From positions 62,001 to 126,000 of the forward strand of contig CAZSZO010000007.1 of NCBI GenBank assembly GCA_964611125.1: a DNA stretch of 64,000 nt. Direction: 5' to 3'. The stretch is from JAEUIX01 sp964611125 (lineage in GTDB: Bacteria; Planctomycetota; Phycisphaerae; Phycisphaerales; UBA1924). A program made the translations under genes and the position numbers. Each line of letters starts with the position of its first letter. Within the stretch, counting starts at the first letter, position 1. Below, in pieces: positions 7,544 through 17,400 of this stretch. Below the pieces are notes generated by a model. The model saw only the letters and a list, made by a program, of their open reading frames with translations. It had not been told where the DNA came from and did not search any database.

Positions 7544-9361
7544 TCAGGGGCAGCCCGCGAAGTACGCCGAGATGAAGTCCGACAGGTCGTCAGGATCCGT
7601 GCGGCCGTCGCCATTGAAGTCCGTCGGCGGCGCCTCGGGACGGGGGTCGAAGTACGCCCCGATGTAGTCGGAAAGGTCATCAGGGTCCGTCACCCCGTCG
7701 CGGCTGAAGTCCGCCGGGCAGCCGGGGCAGGCCGTCAGCACCAGCGTCCCGCCCTGGTCCTGCACCGTCGCGGTCTGGGCCGCAATCGTCGCTGACGCCG
7801 CCGGGGCGCCGCCGTTCGCCGTCGCCGCGAAGGCGAACTCGATCCGCGCCCCGCACGCCCCCGCGGGCAGCGTGGCCAGGTATTCATCGCCGGCAACCAG
7901 CGTGAGGGGCGTGCTGACGAACTCGCCGGTGACGCCCACGCGCGATCGCAGCCGCGCCGAGCCCGCGTCGAGCACCCCCGCAAGCGAGGAGATGACCACC
8001 CGCACGCCGGTCGGTTGGCCGCTCTGGACAAGCGCCGGCGCGCCGTCAGGCAGCGTGAAGCGGATCGGCTGCGCGATCGCGTCGGCCAGGGCCAGCACCG
8101 CGCTGTACATCTCTTCGCCGGTCGGCACGATCTGGTTGGCTGGCAGAATGAACCCCGTCTGGCCCGTGTCGCGCAGCTCGAAGCCCCACCCAAGCACGCC
8201 CCGGGCGCCATAGCTCCAGTCGCTCGCCGTGCCCGATGCCGGGTAGATCGTCGTGAACGTCGGGCCTGCGACATACGGCGTGCCGTGGGCCGAGAGGAAC
8301 CCCTGGCGGAGGACGTCGTTCAGATCGACGAAGAGGGCGTGTCTGGGCGGGAGGTCGCGCGTGTAGCCCCAGGGCGACAGGATCAGCTGCGAGTAGGAGT
8401 GCACATCGAAATGGGCCTTGATGTACGGGCGCGCGCTCATGAAGTCGCGGAGCGTCTGCGTCTCGGGCTCGCTGAACGCCGACGCCCCTCGATAGGTGTC
8501 GTTGCCCTGCGTGCCGCTCGAGCCGGGGGTCACGCCCCAGCCGATGCTCCAGTTGCGGTTGAGGTCGACGCCCGTGCTGCCGTTGGGGTTCGCCCGCCGG
8601 TTCTTGCGCCACAGCCGGTTGTTGGTCCATGTGTAGGCGTAGCCGTCGGGGTTCACGACCGGCACGATGACGAACTGAAACGACTCAAGCGCCCGCGCTG
8701 CCGCGGGGTCGGTCGCCTGGGTCCGCACCAGCCGGTCGGCCAGGTACATCACGCTGGCGCCGGTGATCCACTCGCGGGCGTGCTGCAACCCATGCAGGAA
8801 GATCGCCGGCTTGTCGGCCGGGGCGCCCGGGGCCGCGATGCGGATGCCGAAGATCTCCCGCCCCTGCAGCGATTGACCCAGCGAGATCCGCGACGCCACG
8901 CTCGGCCGCAGGCCCACCAGCACATCCACATAGCTGCTGATCGCGGCGTAGTCCTTGTAGTCGTTGAACCACACGCCCCCGGGCCCCCCGCCCTCCAGGC
9001 GCGAGTCGCGGATGCGCCGCGATTCCGCATCAAGCAGCGACTGCACGTCTTCAACCAGCACCCGGAACGGGATCCCGCTCGCCTGCAGGGCCCCGAAGTT
9101 CTCCCGCGGGATGCGGTAGTCCACCGGACCGATCCCCGGCTGCCGGCAGATCCACGGGTCGGGGCTGAGCGCCTCCAGCGCCGCGAGATCTTCGCCCGAG
9201 CGGATCTGCACCCGCACCACCTTGTCGCCGTCGTAGCGCACCGCATCGGGCCCGCCCATCGGCTGGGCCGAACTCGAACCCCCCGCCGCGAGCATGCACA
9301 GCGCCGTGATCCCGGTCCACCGCCGTCTGCGTGTTGATGCTGCTCGGGCGTCTGGTTGCAT
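7544..9361 (-). CDS. secreted M14 zinc carboxypeptidase with dockerin-like EF-hand tail
   Basis: 605 residues from ATG at 9361. A signal peptide (residues about 12-33) is followed by a prodomain-like region and an M14 catalytic domain: HAREW holds the first two zinc ligands, NPDGYAYTWTNNRLWRKNRR and DLNRNWSIGWG the substrate-binding Arg/Asn, DVHSYSQLILSPWGY the third zinc His, and LGWGFELRDTG the catalytic Glu. It should remove C-terminal residues from peptides outside the cell or in the periplasm. The last 60 residues hold two calcium-loop repeats (DFSRDGVTDPDDLSDY and DFNGDGRTDPDDLSDF). It follows the S8 protease gene by 37 bases on the same strand, so the two are probably co-transcribed. 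Confidence 0.92.
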   Translation of the reverse strand: MQPDARAASTRRRRWTGITALCMLAAGGSSSAQPMGGPDAVRYDGDKVVRVQIRSGEDLAALEALSPDPWICRQPGIGPVDYRIPRENFGALQASGIPFRVLVEDVQSLLDAESRRIRDSRLEGGGPGGVWFNDYKDYAAISSYVDVLVGLRPSVASRISLGQSLQGREIFGIRIAAPGAPADKPAIFLHGLQHAREWITGASVMYLADRLVRTQATDPAAARALESFQFVIVPVVNPDGYAYTWTNNRLWRKNRRANPNGSTGVDLNRNWSIGWGVTPGSSGTQGNDTYRGASAFSEPETQTLRDFMSARPYIKAHFDVHSYSQLILSPWGYTRDLPPRHALFVDLNDVLRQGFLSAHGTPYVAGPTFTTIYPASGTASDWSYGARGVLGWGFELRDTGQTGFILPANQIVPTGEEMYSAVLALADAIAQPIRFTLPDGAPALVQSGQPTGVRVVISSLAGVLDAGSARLRSRVGVTGEFVSTPLTLVAGDEYLATLPAGACGARIEFAFAATANGGAPAASATIAAQTATVQDQGGTLVLTACPGCPADFSRDGVTDPDDLSDYIGAYFDPRPEAPPTDFNGDGRTDPDDLSDFISAYFAGCP

Positions 9362-9398
9362 GGGCGTGCTTTCTCCCCCGCCCGCGCGGGAGTCTCGG

Positions 9399-11702
9399 TC
9401 AGGGGGTGAAGAACCCCGCGATATAGTCCGACAGATCGTCAGGCGTGAGCTGCCCGTCGCCGTCAAAGTCAGCCTGCTGATTCCCCGCAAAGTACAGCGT
9501 CACGAAATCCGACAGGTCGTCGGGGTCGACCAGCCCGTCGAAGTTCACGTCCAGCGCCAGCGGCTGCTCCTGAAACAGCAGGTTCCCCCCCAGCACCTGC
9601 TCGGGCAGGTTCGGACCGCTGATGAGCCCCCGCAGCCCGCTTCCCAGCTGGGCCTCGAAGTACTCGATCCGCAGCCGGTGGGCCCCGCCCCGCAGCCCGG
9701 CCAGCCCGGTCACGCGCCGACTCCCCGACCGTCCCTCCGCCCGGACGATCTCCCGCCCGTCCAGCAGCAGCCGCCCGCCGTCATCCACCTCGAGCGTTAG
9801 CGCATACACCCCGTCGGCCGGCACGCTGAGATACCCCTCCGCCGTCGCGCCCACGTTGTCCATCCGCAGCGAGTCGGCGAAATCTCCATCGCTGGGCGCG
9901 AAGTCCACCCGATCCCACGTCCCCGTGAAGAAGCTCGCCAGGCCCTGGAAGCTTGGGATCAGGAGCGGCTCGTCCAGGTCGTAGTAACGCGCCTTCAGCC
10001 CTGGCCCGGGCGCCTGAACTGTCACCGCGGGCTGAAGGTCCGCCGGGTCGATGACGCTCACCCGCACCGTCGTCGCCGCCGGCGCGCCCAACCCGCCGTT
10101 GCTGATGGCGTAGGTGATCGTGTCCGCCCCGATCCCCGCCGGGCCGGCTGCGGGGGTGAAGACCAACTCATCCCGCCCGCCCGGCCCCGTGCCCACCGAG
10201 CGTCCGACGCTTCCGCCGCCCGCCGACGCAGCGCCAAACGTGTCAATGACCACCGCGCCGCCAAGGGGGTCGCTGTCGTTGGCGAGCACATCCAGGCGCA
10301 TAGCCCGTCCCTGCACGGCCTGATACTCATCCGGCGCCGGGATCGGCGCCGCCGCCCCGTTGAGCACGATCGACAGGGCCCGGTGCAGGTTGATCCTCCC
10401 CGCCCCGAAGATCGCGTCGTCACCCGGGTCGCCGACATCATCGCACCCCAGCAGCAGGGCATCGAGCACCTCGGCCGCGGGCAGCGTCGGCCGGGCCGAC
10501 CAGATCATCGCCAGGGCGCCCGCCGCGATCGGCGTTGAGAACGATGTGCCCGTCACCGGCGCGTACCCGTCGCCGCCGCCGACCGCCCCGGGCGCCGCGC
10601 ACGTCAGAATGCTCCGCCCCGGGGCCACGCAGTCGATGGCGAAGCCGAAGCTCGAAAAATCGCACCGGGTGTCGTCCGGCTCTGACGCGCCCACCACGAT
10701 CACGTCCGGCCAGTCGAAGGTCGACCAGTTACGGCCCGAGTTGTCCGCCGCCCAGCACAGGAGGCCTCCCGTGCCCCGGATATACGCCCCGGTGGTCTGC
10801 ACCGCCGCGTTCTGGATCCCCGTGTACGACACGCTCACCACCCGCGCGCCGTTGTCGGCCGCCCAGCGGGCCCCGGCGGTGATCGCGGAGATCGAGGCCC
10901 CGCCGCTGGGCAGGTTCGACGCCCGCACCGGCATCAGCCGCAATCCCCACCCCATGCCGCACACACCCGCGCCGTTGTTGCCCGTCGCCGCGACGCACCC
11001 GGCTACCGCCGTGCCGTGACCGCTGACATCGCTCACATCGCCCCCGGCCGACTGGCTGCGCTGGTCGGGCACGTTGTACCCCTCGACCAGCCGGCCGACC
11101 AGATCCGGGTGATTCAGCGTCACGCCGGTGTCGACCACGGCGCACGTGATCGCAGGCGAGCCGGTAAAAAACTCCCACGCCCATGCCGAGCGCATGCTGC
11201 GATGGTGGTGCTGGGCCGCCAGGCCCGGGTCATTGGGCGCCGTCGCAGGAAAGCACATCCAGTCGGGCTGGGCGTACTGGTAGTCGCCCGTGCCCTCCAG
11301 CTCCTGCGCAAACTCTCCGTCGAGCCGACCATCCGGCACGCTCACGAGCCATTCACCCGTCGCCGCCACGCGCTGGGTTATCCGGTCTTGGAGCCGGGCC
11401 CCCGCCCGCGCCTCCGTCGCCGCGGCTTCGTCCGCAGTCGCCCCGCGGGCCACCAGCTCGTTCGCCCGCCAGGGCTTTACGATCAACCGGCCGGTGTACT
11501 CCTGAATGCCCGCCAGCTGCGCGTACCGGTCGCCCAGCGGCGCCACGACCCGCGCGATATCCGCACGCGCCGGCGCCGCGCCATCGGCGCCCGGCGCCAG
11601 CCACAGCCCCGCCAGCCCGAACGCGCAGCCCAGCGCCCACCCGCCCCGCACGGATCGCGGCGAGAGCACTCGACAAAATGGCCGCATCCATTCCACCAGC
11701 AT
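9399..11702 (-). CDS. secreted S8 subtilisin-like protease with PA14 domain and dockerin-like tail
   Basis: 767 residues from ATG at 11702; a TTG at 11747 and an ATG at 11687 are alternatives. A signal peptide lies at about residues 15-45. The subtilase triad is complete: Asp in VVDTGVTLNHPDL, His in SGHGTAVAG, Ser in GTSFSTPIAAG. A cadherin/Ig-like segment (DVLANDSDPLGG to ITYAISNG) is followed by a PA14-type domain (GLKARYYDLDE, DGVYALTLEVDDGGRLLLDG), a sugar-binding fold. Two EF-hand/dockerin-like repeats (NFDGLVDPDDLSDF, DFDGDGQLTPDDLSDY) end the protein. The set suggests an exported protease directed to glycosylated material or a surface partner. It leads a bicistron with the M14 peptidase. 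Confidence 0.92.
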   Translation of the reverse strand: MLVEWMRPFCRVLSPRSVRGGWALGCAFGLAGLWLAPGADGAAPARADIARVVAPLGDRYAQLAGIQEYTGRLIVKPWRANELVARGATADEAAATEARAGARLQDRITQRVAATGEWLVSVPDGRLDGEFAQELEGTGDYQYAQPDWMCFPATAPNDPGLAAQHHHRSMRSAWAWEFFTGSPAITCAVVDTGVTLNHPDLVGRLVEGYNVPDQRSQSAGGDVSDVSGHGTAVAGCVAATGNNGAGVCGMGWGLRLMPVRASNLPSGGASISAITAGARWAADNGARVVSVSYTGIQNAAVQTTGAYIRGTGGLLCWAADNSGRNWSTFDWPDVIVVGASEPDDTRCDFSSFGFAIDCVAPGRSILTCAAPGAVGGGDGYAPVTGTSFSTPIAAGALAMIWSARPTLPAAEVLDALLLGCDDVGDPGDDAIFGAGRINLHRALSIVLNGAAAPIPAPDEYQAVQGRAMRLDVLANDSDPLGGAVVIDTFGAASAGGGSVGRSVGTGPGGRDELVFTPAAGPAGIGADTITYAISNGGLGAPAATTVRVSVIDPADLQPAVTVQAPGPGLKARYYDLDEPLLIPSFQGLASFFTGTWDRVDFAPSDGDFADSLRMDNVGATAEGYLSVPADGVYALTLEVDDGGRLLLDGREIVRAEGRSGSRRVTGLAGLRGGAHRLRIEYFEAQLGSGLRGLISGPNLPEQVLGGNLLFQEQPLALDVNFDGLVDPDDLSDFVTLYFAGNQQADFDGDGQLTPDDLSDYIAGFFTP

Positions 11703-11845
11703 CGGTGAGCTCACCAAGAGTGTGACCCGCCCGGCCCCACCACGCAACTGCGAACCGCCCGGATCCCCTGCTTATTCGGTTTTTGGGAGGCATCGGATGC
11801 GTGGGCCTCGGGATAACGTTGACCGTCCGAGCCCCCCACCCCACC

Positions 11846-12790
11846 GTGACGCCAACACGCCCCAAACCGCCTCCGCCCGGCCAGCCGTCGCCCGTCCAGC
11901 CCGGCCTCTCCCGGCCCGCCCGGCAGCGCCTCCGCGAGCGGCTCGATGCGTTGGCCCGGCGGGTCGCCGCCGTCGCCCACCCGCAGCACGGCCCGCCCAG
12001 CCGCGAGACCATCCACCAGCTCCGCGTCACCGCTCGCCGGGCCGACGCCGCCGTCTTCGCCCTCCGCGGCAGGCTCGGCTCCATCGACTGTCGGGCCCTG
12101 CGGGCCGCCCTGCGCTTCTGCCGGCGCGATGCGGGAGGCGTCCGCGATCTCGACATTCTGCTCGATGAGTTCGAGGCCGCCAAGGCGCCCAAGCGCACCC
12201 GCCGCCTGATCGAGGCCATGCGCGCGTGGAAACTCCACGAGTTCCGGCTGGAACTCAACCGCTCGGGCGTCGAAGCCGTCCTGCGGGCCGCTCGGCGCGC
12301 CCTCGCCCGCCCGGCAGGCCCCGCCGGTGACTTCGCTGCTGAGGCCACCGCGGCGTTCACGCACGCCCTCGCCCGCGTCCGCCGCGCCGATGCCCAGCGA
12401 GCACCAGTCGTCGACAAGCTCCACGAGTTGCGCCGCCGCCTCAAGCGGCTCCGCTTCACGATCGAGTTCTTTGACGAAGCCCTCGACCCCTGGACCACCG
12501 GCGTCGGGCTCATGGCGCTGCGGGCCCTGCTCGACGCCCTGGGCGCGATGTGCGACGCCGCCGCCCTCGCCGCGCGCCCGCCCTTCCTCGCCCGGCCCAA
12601 GACCCGGCGCGACCAGCGGTCTGGCCCCGGGCTCGCCCAGCGCGTCGCGGCGGCCCGGGCCGCATGGCTCTCCTTCAAGCGCCGGGGCATGCTCAAGTCG
12701 ATGGAGCAGCGTCTGGAACCGTCCCCGGCCGCCCCCCGCTCGCCCTACCCTTCGGCCAAGCGCCCTCGGGCGGGTAGCTCAGTTGGCTAG
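11846..12790 (+). CDS. CHAD domain protein
   Basis: About 314 residues. No ATG is available; GTG at 11846, GTG at 11801 or TTG at 11783 could start it, and the first part is Pro-rich and uninformative. The CHAD helical domain occupies most of the protein, with its two His-rich helices visible as IHQLRVTARRADA and LHELRRRLKRLRF. CHAD domains bind polyphosphate and localise to polyphosphate granules in other bacteria, usually next to a CYTH domain; none is present here. The last codons and the TAG stop (12788-12790) lie inside the tRNA-Val gene, so transcription of the two must be linked or the 3' end is processed. Confidence 0.85.
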   Translation: MTPTRPKPPPPGQPSPVQPGLSRPARQRLRERLDALARRVAAVAHPQHGPPSRETIHQLRVTARRADAAVFALRGRLGSIDCRALRAALRFCRRDAGGVRDLDILLDEFEAAKAPKRTRRLIEAMRAWKLHEFRLELNRSGVEAVLRAARRALARPAGPAGDFAAEATAAFTHALARVRRADAQRAPVVDKLHELRRRLKRLRFTIEFFDEALDPWTTGVGLMALRALLDALGAMCDAAALAARPPFLARPKTRRDQRSGPGLAQRVAAARAAWLSFKRRGMLKSMEQRLEPSPAAPRSPYPSAKRPRAGSSVG

Positions 12791-12841
12791 AGCATTCGCT
12801 TTACACGCGAAGGGTCCCGGGTTCGAGTCCCGGCCTGCCCA
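12768..12841 (+). tRNA. tRNA-Val (anticodon TAC)
   Basis: A 74-base cloverleaf. The acceptor arms GGGCGGG and CCTGCCC pair, with A as discriminator. The anticodon stem TTCGC/GCGAA encloses loop TTTACAC, giving anticodon TAC. The T-arm is CCCGGGTTCGAGTCCCGG. No 3' CCA is encoded. The 5' 23 bases overlap the end of the CHAD reading frame. Confidence 0.95.
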
Positions 12842-12879
12842 TTTCCTTTGATTCGCTCCGACGCCTCGATCGTTCGTCC

Positions 12880-14163
12880 ATGAACTCGCTCGATCTCGCC
12901 TATGCCGTCGGCGCCGTGCTGCTCTCACCGGCCTGGGCCCGCAAGGCTCGTGGAGGCTGGGCCGAGCGCTTCGGCAAGCTCGCCCCGCTCCCCGCCGCCG
13001 CGCCCGGCCGCCCGCGCATTCTGCTGCACGCCGTCTCGGTCGGAGAGGTCAACGCCCTCCGCGGGCTGGTCCCGCTGCTGCGCGCGCACGCCGAGGTCGT
13101 CGTCGCCGCCGCCACCGACACCGGCCTCATCCGCGCCCGCGAGCTGTTCGGCGACCAGGCGCCCGGCGGCGGCGGGGAGAGGGGGCCGGTGGTGCGTTAT
13201 CCGCTCGATTTTTCCCAGGCCGTCGGCCGGTTCCTCGACGCCGTGCGCCCCGACGCCGTGGGCCTTGTCGAGCTCGAAGTGTGGCCCAATTTCATCGCGG
13301 CGTGCCGCCGGCGCGGGATCCCCGTCGGCGTGATCAACGGGCGGCTCTCCGAGCGGTCGTTCAAGGGCTACCGGCGCATCCGCCGCTGGATCGGCCGCAG
13401 CTTCGCCTCGCTGGCCTTCGCCGCAGTTCAGGACGAGGCCTACGCGGAGCGGTTCCTGGCCATGGGCGCGCCGGTTGAGCGCGTGACCATCACCGGCTCC
13501 ATGAAATGGGACGCCGCGTCGCTGACCGATGATGTCCCCGCCGCCGCCCAGCTCGCCCGCGACCTGGGCGTCGATCGCGCCCGCCCGCTCATCGTCGCCG
13601 GCAGCACGGCCGGAGACGAAGAGGCCCTTCTGCACGCCGCCTGCCCGCCCGGCGCCCAACTGCTCTGCGCCCCGCGCAAGCCCGAACGGTTCGACGACGC
13701 CGCGCAGGCCCTGCCCGGGTGCGTGCGTCGCTCCCGGGCCGGCGCTCTCGCTGGGAGTGGGGGCGGCGCCGCCGGCCGCCCTGCCGATCGATTCCTCCTC
13801 GACACCATTGGCGAGCTTCGGGCGGCCTACGCCCTCGCGGATGTGGTGGTCATGGGCCGATCGTTCGGCCGGTTGTACGGCTCCGACCCCATCGAGCCGG
13901 CCGCGCTGGGCAAGCCCGTCCTCATCGGCCCCGCGTACAAGGACTTCGACTCGATCGTCCGGACCCTCGCCGAGGCCAGGGCGCTCGAGATCGTCTCCCG
14001 CGAGAGCCTCGCCGCCCGACTCGCCGCGCTGCTCGCCGACCCCCCGCGGCGGGCCGAGATGGCCCAGCGCGCCCGGGCCTGCATCCTCGCCAACCAGGGC
14101 GCCACCGCTCGGCACGCCCGCCTGCTGATGAACATGGCGCAAGCGACCGCCAAGTCGCGCTGA
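12880..14163 (+). CDS. waaA: 3-deoxy-D-manno-octulosonic acid (Kdo) transferase
   Basis: 427 residues, the usual length for GT30 WaaA/KdtA. It transfers Kdo from CMP-Kdo to lipid IVA on the cytoplasmic face of the inner membrane. Diagnostic stretches are a hydrophobic N-terminus, LHAVSVGEV, LVELEVWPNF with the catalytic-region Glu, NGRLSERSFKGY, TGSMKWD, CAPRKPERF and FLLDTIGELRAAY. A short Gly/Ala-rich insertion (GALAGSGGGAAGRPAD) lies in the C-terminal lobe. It starts 38 bases after tRNA-Val. With the PagL-like gene near 56 kb it indicates that this organism makes lipid A. Confidence 0.95.
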   Translation: MNSLDLAYAVGAVLLSPAWARKARGGWAERFGKLAPLPAAAPGRPRILLHAVSVGEVNALRGLVPLLRAHAEVVVAAATDTGLIRARELFGDQAPGGGGERGPVVRYPLDFSQAVGRFLDAVRPDAVGLVELEVWPNFIAACRRRGIPVGVINGRLSERSFKGYRRIRRWIGRSFASLAFAAVQDEAYAERFLAMGAPVERVTITGSMKWDAASLTDDVPAAAQLARDLGVDRARPLIVAGSTAGDEEALLHAACPPGAQLLCAPRKPERFDDAAQALPGCVRRSRAGALAGSGGGAAGRPADRFLLDTIGELRAAYALADVVVMGRSFGRLYGSDPIEPAALGKPVLIGPAYKDFDSIVRTLAEARALEIVSRESLAARLAALLADPPRRAEMAQRARACILANQGATARHARLLMNMAQATAKSR

Positions 14164-14364
14164 GCGGCCCCGTCGAGACGCCCGGCGCGCTACCATCGCA
14201 GCGTACGGAAATCGACCAAAGACCCCTTGTCGCGAGGTGTGCTCGCTGCGAGGGCGTTGGCCCGTTTGAACGCCGCTCCAACCGTTCGCCCCGCACGCCG
14301 ATCCCGCCTGAAATGGACAACCGCTCCACACCCTCTCTCGCCCTCTTACCCCTCAGAGCACCCC

Positions 14365-14438
14365 GAGGACGTAGCTCAGCCCGGTAGAGCAGCGGACTTT
14401 TAATCCGTTGGTCGGGGGTTCGATTCCCCCCGTCCTCA
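14365..14438 (+). tRNA. tRNA-Lys (anticodon TTT)
   Basis: A 74-base cloverleaf with acceptor arms GAGGACG and CGTCCTC, discriminator A, anticodon loop CTTTTAA giving TTT, and T-arm GGGGGTTCGATTCCCCC. No CCA is encoded. It lies alone between waaA and the SNF2 helicase gene. Confidence 0.95.
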
Positions 14439-14497
14439 TTCACCACCCCCTCCCGCTCCCACCCTCGCCCCCCTCCGGCCCCGGCCGCCGTCCATCC

Positions 14498-17400
14498 ATG
14501 CCCTTTCACGTGCTGCACGCCAACTGGTTCGACGGGGCGCTCCACCTCTGGGCCGAGGGTCCGTCCGCCGCGCCCGCTGGCGTTGATGCCGACAGGCCTG
14601 CCGATCGCCCCTTCGACGGCGATCAGCCCACGCCCCACCCCACCGCCCTCCCGGCCGAGGCCCTCATCGGCCTGCTGGGCCGATTCTCCCCCGAGGCGCC
14701 CCTCGCCGCGGGCGTTGTTCGTCTCCGTCTGCCGGCCCGCTCGGGCCTCCCGCTCGCCAGTTCCCGCCTCACCCATGCCGAAGGTCGCGCCGAAAACTCC
14801 GCTGGCGAGGGCTACGCCGCCAACGGCTCTGGCGGAACCTTGGCGCCCGTCGCCGCGCGGCTCGGCCGCTTCACCGTCACCTCGCTCCGCGTCCCGCCGC
14901 TCCACCTCCCGCGCGTGGTGGAGCGGATCGAAAACGCCGCCAGCGCCGATGGCGATGGCCCCGACGCGACGCTCGCCCTCGGCCCCGGCATGCGGTTCTT
15001 CGCCGCCGCGACCCGGTTCGTCCGCTGGCTGATGGTGCAGCAGCGCCTGGTGCCGACCCTGGTGCAGGACTTCTCGGGAACGCTGCACGGCCTGTGGCAG
15101 CCCTGGCTGGCCGATGAGCAGGTCGCCACCCGCCTGGCCAAGCTCCTCGCCGCCATGCCCCCGGCCGCCCGCGCCGCCGACGATCTCTTCACCAACCAGC
15201 CCTGGCCGGTGCTCGAGGACTTTCTCGTACGCGTGCTCGACGCCCAGTGCCGCGTCGTCATGGCCGACGAGAACATGATCGAGACCATCGAGTCGCGCCG
15301 CGCCCTCCCCGGCCCCACCGGCGCCGGCGACCCGCACGTGCAGTGGCTCTCCGGCCTGCTCGAGGCCGGCGACGCTGTCCCCGCCGTCGGCGCCCAGCGC
15401 CCCGAACTGCTCAAGCGCGTCCGCTCCTGGATCGGCGTCCTCGACCAGCGGGCGGCCGATTCCGCCTGGCGCCTCTGCGTCCGCCTCAGCGAACCCGTCG
15501 ACATGTCCGACCTGCCCGAGTTCGCCGCCCCCGCTTCGTCCCTCACCTGGCCGATGACCCTCCACCTCCAGTCGGTCGAGAATCCCTCGCTGATGCTCGA
15601 CGCCCGCGACATCTGGATCCTCCCCACCGACAGCGCCACCGTCGGCGGCAAGCACGTCGACAAGCCCCAGGAACTCCTCCTGGCCGAGCTCGGCCGGGCC
15701 GCCCGCCTCTACAAACCTCTCGAAGACGCCCTCAAGTCCAGCGAGCCTTCCGAGATCGCGCTGGCCACCAATCAGGCCTACGAGTTCCTGCGCGAGATCC
15801 GCCCCGTGCTCATCGAGCAGGGCTTCGGCGTGCTCTCGCCCGAGTGGTGGGATTCGCCCGGCACCCGCCTGGGCGTCCGGCTGCGCATCGACAGCGGCGA
15901 CACGCCCGAGGGCCCCGGCTCCGATCCCTCCTCGGTCGGCAGCCGCGTGGGCCTCGACACGCTCGTCAACTACCGCTGGCATGTCACCATCGGGCAGACG
16001 GTGCTCTCGCTCCAGGAGTTCGAGCGGCTGGCCAATCTGCGCTCGCCGCTCGTGCTCGTCGGCGGCCGCTGGGTCGAGGTCCGCCCCGAAGACGTCAAGG
16101 CCGCGGTCCAGTTCATTCGCGAGAACCCGGGCGGCCAGATGGAGCTGGGCAAGGCCATCCGCCTGGCGTACAACGCCGAGCTCCGCTCCACCGGCCTTCC
16201 CGTGCTGGGGATGGACGCCACGGGGTGGATCTCCAGCCTCCTCAGCGACCCCGCCGCCAATCAGCAACTCCCCATGCTGACCCCCCCCGAGGGCTTCGTC
16301 GGCTCGCTACGGCCCTACCAGCTCAAGGGCCTGTCCTGGCTGGCGTTCCTCGACCGCTTCGGCCTCGGCTCCTGCCTGGCTGACGACATGGGCCTGGGCA
16401 AGACCATCCAGTTTCTGGCCCTGCTGCTGCAGGAGCGGCTCAGCCGCCCGCCGGAGGAACCCGCCCGCCCGACGCTTCTGGTGGTGCCGATGTCGGTGGT
16501 GGGCAACTGGCTGCGCGAGACGCGCCGCTTCGCCCCCGCCCTGGTGGTGCACGTTCACCACGGCCCCACCCGCCCCCAGGGCGAGGAGCTCCTGCACATC
16601 TGCGCCAAGAGCGACCTGGTCGTCACCACCTACGCCCTCGCCCATCGCGACCGCGAGAGCCTCGAGCCCATCCCCTGGGGCCGCATCGCCCTCGACGAAG
16701 CCCAGAACATCAAGAACCCCGGCACCAAGCAGACTCAGGCCATCCGCGCCTTCGACGCCCCGCGCCGCGTCGCCCTTACTGGCACGCCGATCGAAAATCG
16801 CCTCAGCGAGCTCTGGTCCATCATGGACTTTCTCAACCCCGGCCTCCTGGGGTCGCTCAACGACTTCCGCCGCCGCTTCGCCGTGCCCATCGAGCGCTAC
16901 CACGACCCCCATCGCGCCCGCCAGCTCCGCGCCATGGTGCAGCCCTTCGTCCTGCGCCGCCTCAAGACCGACCCCACCGTCATCGCCGACCTCCCCGAAA
17001 AGGTCGAGACCAAGGAATACTGCTACCTCACCCCGGAGCAGGCCGCGCTCTACGAACAAACCGTCAAGGAAATGCTCTCCTCCGCCGAGACCGCCGAAGG
17101 CATCCAGCGCCGCGGCGTCATCCTCGCCGGGCTCGTCAAGCTCAAGCAGATCTGCAACCACCCGCGCCAGTTCCTCAAGCACCTCGACACCCACGTACCC
17201 GCCCCTGCCTCGCCCGCCAGCGACGCCCTCGCCAACCCCGGCGACGAGGACGCCATCCCGGCCGGCGTCGAGCTCGTTCCGCCGCACCGCTCCGGCAAGT
17301 GCGTCCGCCTCATCCAGATGCTCGAGGAAGTCCTCGCCACCAGCGGCCAGGCCCTCATCTTCACCCAGTTCCGCCAGATGGGCCAGATCCTCTCCACCAT

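Noticed and set aside
13922..16267. 781-residue minus-strand open frame
   Set aside because: It lies antisense to waaA, tRNA-Lys and the SNF2 gene, is rich in Gly/Asp/Leu/Ala/Val/Glu as expected for a GC-rich shadow, and shows no domain.
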